Of a stretch of 64,000 bases of DNA, positions 6,928 to 15,952 are shown piece by piece. Origin of the DNA: Taeniopygia guttata (Eukaryota > Chordata > Aves > Passeriformes > Estrildidae). Location of the stretch: the NCBI RefSeq assembly GCF_048771995.1, contig NC_133030.1:12974001-13038000 (forward strand). Reading direction: 5' to 3'. Every line of letters begins with the position of its first letter. Position 1 is the first letter of the stretch. Position numbers and translations under genes: made by a program. The notes beneath the pieces are model-generated. The model did no database searches, was not told the DNA's origin, and was given only the letters and a program-made list of their open reading frames with translations.

Positions 6928-9900
6928 ATGGGGCCGGTGGCGGCGCTGGGGCTGCTGCTGTGCGTGCGGCTGTGTGCGGGTGAGTGGCGGCGGGCGGGAG
7001 CGGGGCCCGCGGCGGTGGCGGGCCCGGCTCAGCAGCCCCCGTGCCGCAGGCTCCGGGCAGCTGCGTCTGGTGGGCGGCGGCGGGCGCTGTGCCGGGCGCG
7101 TGGAGGTGGAGCACGGCGGTGAGTGGGGCTCCGTGTGCGTATTCGACTTCCACTGGGATGGTCGCTTGGCTGAGGTGGTGTGCCGGCTGCTGGGCTGTGG
7201 CCGGGTGGCCAGGGCGTCCCCGTACGCCCCGTTCGGGCAGGGCACCGGGCGGATCTGGCTGCAGCCACGCTTCTGCCGAGGAGGTGAGAATGCGCTGGAG
7301 GAGTGTTCGCACTATGGATTGGGACGGCACTTCTGCGGCCACGAGCGGGATGTGGGGGTGACCTGCACAGGTGAGGGGACACGCTGGCCGTGCAGGGACA
7401 GGCACGTTGTGCTGGAGCATCCTGGGCAGGTCTGAGCCGTGCCGGTGCCCCTGTGCAGATGCCGTGGAGCTGAGGCTGGTGGGCGGCAGCAGTCCCTGTG
7501 CCGGGAGGGTGGAGGTGAAGCTGCAGGGACAGTGGGGCTCGGTGGGAGACGACGACTGGGACAAGGAGGACGCCGAGGTGGTTTGCCAGCAGCTGGGCTG
7601 TGGCTCGGCTTCCAAAGACTACTACGCCCGTGACAGATTTGGCCTAGGGGGCTGGCTCATCAGCCTGACTCAGGTGGACTGCAGTGGGTACGAGGCCACG
7701 CTCTGGGACTGCGAGATCCGTGGCTGGGGACCCTATAACAGCAGCATCCGTTATTGGCACACTGCTGTTGTCTGCCAAGGTAGGAGCTGGGCTTATGTGG
7801 GCATGGGGCACTGCCTGCGCATCCCTTGACACTGGTCCTGCAGGATTCTCCCGGCTAGTCGGAGGTGATGGAGCCTGTGCCGGGCGTCTGGAGGTGCGTC
7901 GGGGCCGGGCCTGGGTCGGTGTCTGTGAGGATCAGGTGGACATGAAGGCGGCCCAGGTGGTGTGCAGGGAGCTGGGCTGCGGTGAGGCGCTCGCCATCCC
8001 TGGCAGCGCTCGATTTGGGAGAGGATCAGGGTCATTGTGGGACGGTGGCTTCCAGTGCAATGGCACCGAGTCCCTGCTCAGTGCGTGTGCCCGGCGTCTG
8101 CCCCTCAGCCAGGCCTGCGCCGGCCCTGCCAGCGTCATCTGCTCCGGTAAGTGCTGGGGACGGCGGGAGCTGTTGCGGTCCCTGCGGCATCGCCCCCCTG
8201 ACCGCTGTTCGTGCCGCAGCCTACACGGGCTTCCGGCTGGGGAACAGCAGCTCGGGATGCTCCGGGCGAGTGGAGGTGGCAGTGAGGGGGACGTGGGGAT
8301 CCGTGTGCGCCAGCGAGTGGGACCTGGCCGATGCGCACGTCCTGTGCCGCCACCTGGGCTGCGGCCGCGCCTCCAGCGTGCCCCCGGGAGGCTCCTTCGG
8401 CAGCGGGGAGGGGACACTGCGGCCGGACGCCTTCGGCTGCCACGGGAGCGAGCGGCACCCGGGCGAGTGCCCCGTGGCCGTGCTGGGGAAGCCGCCCTGT
8501 GTGCCCGGAAACGCCGCCGCCGTCAACTGCTCAGGTGTGCAAGGCGGCTCTGCGAGGAGCCTTAAGGGCTTTTGGGAGCCTGCTAAAAATTGGCAGCACT
8601 GGATGCCGGATATATTTTGGACTGAAGTTCCATCTGAGGCAGGTGCTACAGCTCCGTGGCTCTGCTGCTGAATTTGCAGGTGCTGGCTTTGTCACGACCC
8701 TGCGGCTGGTGGGTGGTCAGAGCTTGTGTGATGGGCGGCTGGAGGAGGCCATAACCAGCCCAGCCTGGCGCCGTGTGCCGCTGGAGCAGTGGAAGTCATG
8801 GGATGTCAACGCGGTATGTTCCGTGCTGGGCTGTGGCCAAGCCAGGGATGTTTACTCTGCCTTGGGTACGGCTGCTGCATTGAGCAGCAGCCCCAGCCTG
8901 GTGGACATCCGGACTGAAGAGATGGACGGCGTTTTGGACGTGGGCTCTGCACTGACCGGCAGCCCTGAGGAGATGGATGACCAGCTGGAGGAGAGGGGCG
9001 ATGTCTCAGGGATGGGCCCTGCGCTGAACAGCAGCCTGGAGGAGATGGCCATCACCTGCTCAGGTGGGTGTCCCGAGAAGGGCCAGAGGTGCGGGTGCCC
9101 CAAGCAGCCCCCCCAGCCCATTCCTTCCCTGCCCACAGGCAGCCGGCAGGTGAGGCTGGCGGGGAGCTCGGGGCGCTGTGCCGGGCGCGTGGAGGTCTAT
9201 TCCGGGGGCAGCTGGAGCTCCGTCTGCCAGGAAGGCTGGGAGCTGCAGGACGCCGCCGTTGTCTGCCGGGAGCTGGGCTGTGGCACGGCACTGGAGGCCC
9301 CGAGCCGGGCGCGCTTCGGTGCCGGCACGGGGCCGCTGTGGCCGTACGTGCCCGACTGCTCCGGCTCCGAGGAGTCTCTCTGGGAATGCGGGCGCACGGA
9401 ACGGCGCGAGTGCGGGCGCGGAGGCGGGGCAGGGGCCGTCTGCTCAGGTCGGTGCCGGGCACCCCAAGGTCAGGGCCCGGCAGAGGCCCCGGGGGGTTCC
9501 CGGCCGTGCCGTGACCCCCCCGCACCCCTTGCAGAGCAGCTCTCGGTGCGGCTGGCAGGAGGCCCTGGGCGCTGCCGGGGGTACCTGGAGGTGTCCTACA
9601 ACGGCACCTGGGGCCGCGTCTGCGCCAACGGCACCAGAACCGGCACCGGCACCGCCGTCTGCCGCCAGCTGGGCTGTGGGGACAAGGGCTGGCTCTCGGC
9701 TGTCCCCACCCAGCAGCCGTCCCTGGCGTGGCTGGCCTGGGTGGGCTGTGAGGACGGGGCCCGCTCGCTCTGGGAGTGCCCCTCAGCCCCCTGGCACCTG
9801 CAGAGCTGTGGCACCGGCGGCTATGCCCAAGTGGAGTGTGAGGAGGACGGCGATGGCACCTCTGAGAGACGCACTACCCCATATCCGGAGGGTGCCACCA

Positions 9901-11347
9901 GCACAGGTAGCTCTGCCCGTGCCTGCATCCCCCAACGCAGGCTGGCTGGGATCCCCCTCCCCTCACTGCCTGCCTGTGTCCCCACAGGTGTCCCCAGCAG
10001 ATCGCCCTCAGCAGTGGCCGTGGGGACTGTGCCTGTGCCCACTGTGCTGTGCGTGGTGCTGGGGACGCTGCTGTGCCTGTCCCTGGGTGCCCTGGCCCTG
10101 CTGCTGTGCCGTGCCCGTGCCCGGCGCCGAGGTGGCTCCCGGTGGATGGGGGTGGGGACAGATCCGGTCTGGGGGTCCAGAGGCTCCTGTCCTGTGGAAC
10201 AGCTCTGAAGGTGGCCGGGGTGATCCCGGTGCCACCCACAGGGCCCAGGGCCCCAGGTAAGTGCTGCATCTGGTTCCAGTCCCTGGCAGAGCTGCAGATG
10301 CCATCTCCAACGCTGTCTACGAGGAGCTGGATTACAAAGCCGTGCCAGAGTACCAGGAGGTGCCCACTCCCCCAGGTGGGTGCCGCCCTTGTGCCCCGGC
10401 TGTGCTCGGAGTGAAGGCTCTGCCTGACAGCCCCTCGGCACCTCCGGGTCCTGGTGGCCCTGCTGTGGCTCCTGGCCATGGGCTGTGGGCGCCCCTGGGT
10501 GCCACAGCGGCCCTGCTCTGTAGTGTGAGGTTCTGTCACCTGCGGAGCCGCTTGTGGCCACCCCCAAGTCCCTGTTTGTCCCCTGCAGGTTCCCTGTCGG
10601 AGGGACGGGTGAAGAAGCTGCCGTATTACACCGGGGACAGCGCTGAGGGGAGTGACACCGAGGCAGCCCCAGGTAGGGCCACAGGGTAGGAGCCCAGCAG
10701 GGAGAGCTGGGGACAGGGGGCATATCCAGGATGAGGGGCTGAGGGGACAAATCCTTCCCCCCTTGTTAGTGTGCAGAGAGACATCGCCTTTCCCTGTGGG
10801 ACCACAGGGCCTCCAGCAGCTGCCCAGTGGAAAGGCTGGCAAGGATGGCACAGCCAGAGCCCTGCCAGGGACACTGGTCACTGCCATGGACCCCTCTGAT
10901 TTTCCCAGATCCCCCTGCCCGGCCTGAGCATGGAACCCCGGAGGGCTACGACGATGTCCTGGATGTGCCACAGGAGTGCCCTGCTCCCAGTACTGGGGAC
11001 ATCTCTGAGGGAATGACACGGCAGAAATCGATCTGTGTCCTCCCCACAGGTGAGAGGGCTCACAGCTGCCCTGTCCCCTCTGCAGAGCCACTCCAGGGCA
11101 GGGTTTGTGTGTGGGGGCAGGCAGGGCCCCAGCACAGATCCATGGGTGCTGTGCTCTGACCCCCGGTGGGGTCCGTCAGGGGGCACACGTTGCTGCCTGC
11201 CCCTCAGGCACCTTTCCGTGCTGTCCCCAAGGTGGGATCTGCTCCCCTCCATGTCCCCCAGGAGCAACAACAGACTTCTCAGATCCGAGCCCTGGGAACA
11301 CGGACTATGATGATGTCGGCAGCAGCGCCCCGGCGACACTGCCATGA
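6928..11347 (+). CDS. SRCR receptor gene B (WC1/CD163/SCART-like), complete
   Basis: Type I membrane receptor, about 980 residues. Start ATG 6928 opens the signal peptide MGPVAALGLLLCVRLCAG (exon 6928-6979). Seven SRCR exons follow, all phase 1: 7050-7370, 7459-7779, 7844-8146, 8220-8534, 8680-9063, 9139-9447, 9535-9906. The transmembrane exon is 9988-10131 (PTVLCVVLGTLLCLSLGALA then RARARRR stop-transfer). Tail exons are 10242-10256, about 10280-10375, 10589-10672, 10909-11049, a possible microexon 11208-11231, and 11262-11347 ending TGA. Most SRCR domains have the eight-cysteine group B pattern; the fifth is degenerate. Tail tyrosines sit in YEEL, YQEV, YDDV contexts. Such receptors act on leukocytes, e.g. 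WC1 on gamma-delta T cells; the ligand is unknown. The closest named family member cannot be fixed by eye. Confidence 0.87.
8680..9063 (+). other. Degenerate fifth SRCR exon of gene B
   Basis: The exon keeps the family start (TLRLVGGQSLCDGRLEE) and the AVCSVLGCG core but only four of eight cysteines (positions 1, 3, 4, 8). The second half is an acidic Ser/Met-rich segment (LDVGSALTGSPEEMDDQLEE). The frame is open with intact splice sites in both copies (also 19373-19756), so it is probably a kept domain variant rather than a dead exon. Confidence 0.7.
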
Positions 11348-11502
11348 GGATGTCCTGGCCATGCCACAGCCCTGGGGACACGTGTGTGGCAGTGCGGTGG
11401 GGCCCTGTGCCCAGGGAGGTCTGGCCCTGCCCATGGAAGTCATCCCTCGCTGTCCAGTGCTGCAGGAAAGCAGCTCCTGTGTAGGGATTTCCTTTGATTT
11501 CT

Positions 11503-12076
11503 GTGTGTTGCTATCGCACTGGCGCGGTAATGTGGTGGAAGGGATTTAGAAAGGCCTTGGGAATTGGAAACTGAGGTAAAGATACATTTAGGTATGAGGA
11601 AAAGATACACTTATGTATGCCCCATTGTTTCGGGAAAGTTTTGCTTCAGTATTTTTCTGTAAACCCCTTTCTCTCCACCCCTGAGCAGTTCCCATTGGAC
11701 CTGACCCCTGGGGTGGTTCTGATGAGCCCATGCTGGACATTGTCTCTATTGTTTAGAACTTATCTCTTAATTTTGCTGTATAAAACTGTATCTGGACAGT
11801 GGCCCAGGGTCTTTTGTCCCTGCAACCGTTCAGGCAATACAATCTCTCTGGACCGCACACAACTGACCTCTCCTTGTCTCTTTATCTCGACTCCTTGCGG
11901 CGACCGAGGCGCACCGCCGCTGGGACCGTGCTAACCCAGCCGCTGCCTGGTGAGCCCAGTGCAGCGGGACCACGGCAAACCCCGGTCCCCTGAGGGGACA
12001 GCCAGCCAGAGGGGTCCCGGGGGGCCGGGGAGGGACGGGGGACAGCCACAAGTGACCCCCGAAAGCTGCATCCGTG
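11503..12076 (+). mobile_element. LTR-like insertion unique to unit 2
   Basis: About 571 bp present only behind gene B. Units 1 and 3 run straight from TTTGATTTC to TTTAAATTTCC at this place. It begins TGTGTTGC, contains TATAAAA near 11780 and AATACA near 11836 followed by a CT-rich stretch and a GC-rich right part, which resembles U3-R-U5 organisation. No matching target duplication or CA terminus is evident at the right, so a solo LTR plus some leader, or a partly deleted insertion, are both possible. It separates gene B from its ancestral poly(A) signal, which here reads ATTAAG. Confidence 0.45.
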
Positions 12077-12477
12077 TAAATTGCCATTTTTTCCTATTAA
12101 GAGACAAACTGGTCAGAGATTCACTCCCAGGCCTGGAAGCTCATTCTGGGGCTGGCACTTCCATCCCATGTATGCTTTTGATTGGCGATGTGAGGCAGGA
12201 ACTGGAAGCAGAAACACATCCCTGGGGATGGTGGGCTGAGGGGGGAGGGCAGAGGAGGATTGCTGGGCTTGTCTGCAGGGCCTTTATTTATCGCTGCCAA
12301 ATGCACAGAAGCGATGCCAGCAACAGCGAGGGGAAAAGGGAGAGGGCAGGAGCCGGAGCCCACCCCGCAGGTGCCGCAGGATCTCCTCCCCGTGCCCCGC
12401 GGGTGGGGCAGGTTCAGCCCCACTCTCAGCGCCGAGAGCTGGGCTGGGAAGGGCTCTGGTTGTTGGAAGGACTTTTC

Positions 12478-12679
12478 CTAAAGGAGGGGAGGTCTCCTGA
12501 AGGAGGGGAGCGCCTTCCTGCCCCCCGGCAGCAGCCCGCGGTGGCAGGGCGGCCGGGCCATGGCCCCTGGCTGCGGCACGTCGTGCTCCAGGAGGCTCCC
12601 GATCTTCAGGGCGGGCTGCAGAGCCCGGAGGGCGTCCAGTTCCTGCAGCAGGGCCTGGCTGAAGCCGTCCGTGCTCAGC
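12478..12679 (-). pseudogene. NLR terminal-exon fragment, unit 2
   Basis: Copy of the NLR last coding exon (22601-22802). In addition to being cut off by the retrovirus at 12734, its minus-strand splice acceptor has changed from CAG to CGG, so it could not be spliced in the original way. Confidence 0.75.
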
Positions 12680-12733
12680 CCGGGCGTGGAGGAGGCAGGA
12701 GAAGAGGAGAAGGTGCTGGAGCTTGTGGGGAGG

Positions 12734-13351
12734 TGTCAGAGTCCAGAGCATCCCTCTGGCTGCCCTGGATGACTCCAGCCCCTGGCAAAGAGCACAGGAA
12801 CCTTGGCAGCAAACGGAAAACACCTGTGGATTAGATTTTAGCCCGTGGGAGAGGCTGCCGACCTTACATGAGGAATTAAAAGCAAAAAGGGTTTGAATGA
12901 TGTAATAAGGAAATTGACACAGGGTGGAAAAGTAGAATATTGGGATTTGTTAGAATGGAATTCAGGGGTAGAAGATGGAGGAACCTGGGCATGCCCTAGC
13001 TTCTTCTTCCTTCTTCTTGTCCTCCATGTCTTGCTGTGGTAGTGACACTTTTCTATTGGTTTAGGATAGGGACACCTTGTCCTATGTAGATTTGAGGTAT
13101 TGGTACGGGAATTGTAAACTCTGTAGGTGCAATTATGGGTCTATAATGTGGGAGCCGCCTGGGGCGGGAAGGAGACTGCCACGGCTTCTGTGCTAGCTGG
13201 ACCTCGGCAGGTCAGAAAGAAACTCTTGTAGATGAGGGAAAAGAAACAACCTTGAAAAGTCGGCTTCACGCATTCCAGGCCTCTTCTTGAGCGGCCAGGC
13301 TAGGGAAAAAGGACTTTCACACTGTCGGGGTCTTGCCCAGTGACCCCGACA
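12734..13351 (+). repeat. 5' LTR, unit 2 ERV
   Basis: 618-bp LTR, TGTCAGAGTC to GACCCCGACA, with the same terminal hairpin as the other three copies. Confidence 0.88.
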
Positions 13352-13757
13352 GTTTTGGCCTCTCTGGGTGGGCATGGAGCTCACCAGAAGTGCTGAACAT
13401 CTGACCCTAGCCCGACTAGAAAACTCCCTGAAGAGGACGGCCCGAACCCTTGCAGAGAGCAAGGTTCTTCCAACTCGACCTGGAAAGGAGAAGATCCAAG
13501 GGCCCTGGGTGTTCTCCACCTGTTATCTGCTGGACAGAGACCAGGAAAGCTTCTGGACTGATTTTGCAGACCATGCCACTATTGGGCGAGGACCGAAGTG
13601 GGTTTCGGGAGATACGTGAAACCCTGCCGGACTCTGATGCAAGCAGACGCTGAATCTGAGAACAAAGAGGCAAGCACGCAGACGTGAGAGGACATCCACA
13701 AACATCTCTTCAATCCAGAATTTCAGGACTTGGGTGTCATTGCATTGCAAAGTCAAA

Positions 13758-14807
13758 ATGTTGTTTTTGTGCTTCATTCTGTTGTCAGTTGCCTTAGGCA
13801 ATTCCATTGCCTTGGGAAATTCGGCAGATTTTCCCATGCTCCAACCAAAAGAAAACATTTGGGAAACTTTGGCCAATGCAGCAGGTTTGGACACCATCTG
13901 CTTGACACGTTCAAGACTGAAAAAACCGTGTTCAACATGTCTTCTGGGCTTGCCAGTGAGTGAATGGCCAATTCCAAAGAACATCCCTCCCGAGGTTTCA
14001 CAGGTCATTTCGAATCCTGTGGACGGATGGGAGGTTTGGACACATTTTCTCCCAATGGTTCCTTTTGAACCTCAAGAATTGGAAATTCTTGGTTCAGTGA
14101 CAATGAATTTTTGTATAGAATTTGGCATTTCAGGAGTGATGCAAAGAAATAATAAAATGATAGATGTCGCCCCAAATAATTTCATTTCCAGAAATGCCTC
14201 TTCTTGGTGTAATTACACCAAGGTGTCAAACAGACCATCCCACCAAGCCCCAGCGCAATTGCCACAAGGGGTCTTTTTCATTTGTGGGGACAGGATTTGG
14301 CCTGCTATCCCTGCAAATGCCACAGGCGGTCCATGCAGCATTGGAAAACTTTCATTGCTAACACCCGATTTGAGAATCTTGAGAGGGAAAAAGCATAGGG
14401 GGAAAAGAAATATTAAAAAATATGATCCAAAGTGTGATGATAATGCTTATACATGGAACAAGGCTCAGAGAATTGTGGCTGCAATATTCTTGCCACAAGC
14501 AGCATCAGGGGTAGCCTTGACTCACCTGGATCGGATGGGGTGTTGGTTGAGCAAACATGCTCGTGCTGTCTCTCTTGCACTGAGTGACGTGCTAACAGAT
14601 GTCAACAGTGGAAGACGGGCAACCCTTCAGAACAGAGCGGCAATCGGTTATTTATTGCTGACACATGGGCACGGGTGTGAAGAATTTGAAGGCATGTGCT
14701 GCATGAACTTGTCAGATCATTTTAAATCAATCCATGAAAACATGAAACGATTGCAGGAAGGTATAGACAAATTTGGAGAAGTTACTGGATCTTGGTTGAA
14801 TGATTAG
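13758..14807 (+). CDS. env: Retroviral envelope ectodomain, open frame without anchor
   Basis: Open frame of 349 residues from ATG 13758 to TAG 14805-14807; the frame is also open upstream from GTG 13734. Order of parts: signal-like hydrophobic start with a short IALGNS-type tandem repeat, surface part with CSTC and the glycosylation sites NASS, NYTK and NATG, a basic RGKR cleavage-like site, a cysteine-flanked internal hydrophobic segment, a heptad-like helix, the CX6CC motif CEEFEGMCC, then a stop after GSWLND. These are alpharetrovirus-type transmembrane-subunit features. The hydrophobic anchor follows in another frame (about 14852-14928, itself ending in a stop), so any product would be secreted or non-anchored. 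The usual membrane-fusion role is not expected; receptor interference is conceivable but unproven. Confidence 0.82.
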   Translation: MLFLCFILLSVALGNSIALGNSADFPMLQPKENIWETLANAAGLDTICLTRSRLKKPCSTCLLGLPVSEWPIPKNIPPEVSQVISNPVDGWEVWTHFLPMVPFEPQELEILGSVTMNFCIEFGISGVMQRNNKMIDVAPNNFISRNASSWCNYTKVSNRPSHQAPAQLPQGVFFICGDRIWPAIPANATGGPCSIGKLSLLTPDLRILRGKKHRGKRNIKKYDPKCDDNAYTWNKAQRIVAAIFLPQAASGVALTHLDRMGCWLSKHARAVSLALSDVLTDVNSGRRATLQNRAAIGYLLLTHGHGCEEFEGMCCMNLSDHFKSIHENMKRLQEGIDKFGEVTGSWLND

Positions 14808-14981
14808 TTTGATTTTTTTTGACCTCTCACCATTGAGGAGAGAACTTTTGAAAATGGCTTTTTATATTTTAGTAGAGATTTTCATTTTTCTGCTCATTTT
14901 TCCATGCCTTTTTCAATGTGTGCGGTGAGCCATGAACAGGGCTGCCAGAGTGGTGTTTTTGGTGCAACGAGAAAGGGGAGA

Positions 14982-15596
14982 TGTTGGAGTCCAGAGCATC
15001 CCTCTGGCTGCCCTGGATGACTCCAGCCCCTGGCAAAGAGCACAGGAACCTTGGCAGCAAATGGAAAACACCTGTGGATTCGATTTTAGCCCCTAGGAGA
15101 GGCTGCTGACCTTACATGAGGAATTACAAGCAAAAAGGGTTTGAATGATGTAATAAGGAAATTGACACGGGGTGGAAAAGTAGAATTTTGGGATTTGTTA
15201 GAATGGAATTCAGGGGTAGAAGATGGGGGAACCTGGGCGTGCCCTAGCTTCTTCCTTCTTCTTGTCCTCCATGTCTTGCTGTGGTAGTGACACTTTTCTA
15301 TTGGTTTAGCATAGAAACACCTTGTTCAAAGTAGATTTGAGGTACTGGTATGGGAATTGTAAACACGTTACACGTAATTTTGGGTGTATACCGAGGGAGC
15401 CGCCTGGGGCGGGAAGGAGACTGCCACGGCTTCTGTGCTAGCTGGGCCTCGGCAGGTCAGAAAGAAACTCTTGTAGAAGAGGAAAAAGAAACAACCTTGA
15501 AAAGTCGGCTTCACGCATTCCAGACCTCTTCTTCAGCGGCCGGGCTAGGGAAAAAGCACTTTCACACTGTCGGGGTCTTGCCCAGTGACCCCGACA
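14982..15596 (+). repeat. 3' LTR, unit 2 ERV
   Basis: 615-bp LTR beginning TGTTGGAGTC and ending GACCCCGACA, followed by the GGGAGG target duplication. It ends about 2 kb upstream of the start codon of SRCR gene C. Confidence 0.88.
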
Positions 15597-15713
15597 GGGA
15601 GGGAGGTGCCGAGCCAGGCTGGATGCCGCTGCGGCCCTGCCTGTCCCGCAGCCTGCGCTGCCCGGCTCGGGAATGGCGGGCACGGAAGGGAAGGTGGCAG
15701 GGCCCTCACTCAG

Positions 15714-15884
15714 CGCAGGCTCCGCAGCGGGCAGGCGGGATGCCGGAGCTGCTGGCAGAGCTGCAGGACGCCGTGGGCTCGCAGCTCGTTGTCACTCCGG
15801 CCCGGGCAGGTGAGACGGGGCCCCTGCAGCAGCCGCGCAGCCGGGGCAGGGCAGGAGGCGCCCGCCAGCCGGCAGCTGCCCGGC
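15714..15884 (-). pseudogene. NLR last-LRR-exon fragment, unit 2
   Basis: 171-nt decayed copy of the LRR exon at 22976-23146, with the same lost donor (GTGAGT to CTGAGT on minus) and the same PGRSDNE core as unit 1. NLR homology ends at about 15952, the second copy of the duplication junction. Confidence 0.8.
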
Positions 15885-15952
15885 CTGTGGGAGCTGGGAA
15901 ACAGGCAAGGAGGGCTTTGGCCTCGGCTCCCTCGGCTGCTGCAGGTGGGAAG

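Larger units (their letters stand above)
12734..15596 (+). mobile_element. Env-only endogenous retrovirus, unit 2
   Basis: Duplicate of the unit 1 element at exactly the same target site. LTRs are 12734-13351 and 14982-15596, flanked by GGGAGG at 12728-12733 and 15597-15602. Here the 5' LTR still starts with TG (TGTCAGAGTC). The interior is again leader plus env without gag or pol. Its env frame is uninterrupted up to a stop before the membrane anchor. Same insertion point, shared internal structure and shared flanks show both elements descend from one integration copied by segmental duplication. Confidence 0.9.

Noticed and set aside
5852-7245. Long minus-strand open frames (up to 435 codons) opposite the SRCR upstream region and first exons
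   Set aside because: They are shadows of GC-rich sequence: proline/arginine/alanine-rich translations with no domain, and they overlap well-supported plus-strand SRCR exons.
8331-10208. 625-codon plus-strand open frame running through SRCR5-7 as one piece
   Set aside because: It crosses clear introns (GT..AG with pyrimidine tracts) and starts in a wrong frame; only the stretches matching the SRCR exons are coding.
12000-12076. Clean solo LTR with target duplication at the unit 2 insertion
   Set aside because: The right end lacks a CA terminus and no copy of the left flank follows it, so only an LTR-like insertion is claimed.
13734-13757. GTG at 13734 as start of the env frame
   Set aside because: Vertebrate and retroviral translation would use ATG; the first ATG (13758) opens a good signal-like hydrophobic stretch. 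A spliced-in upstream start remains possible.
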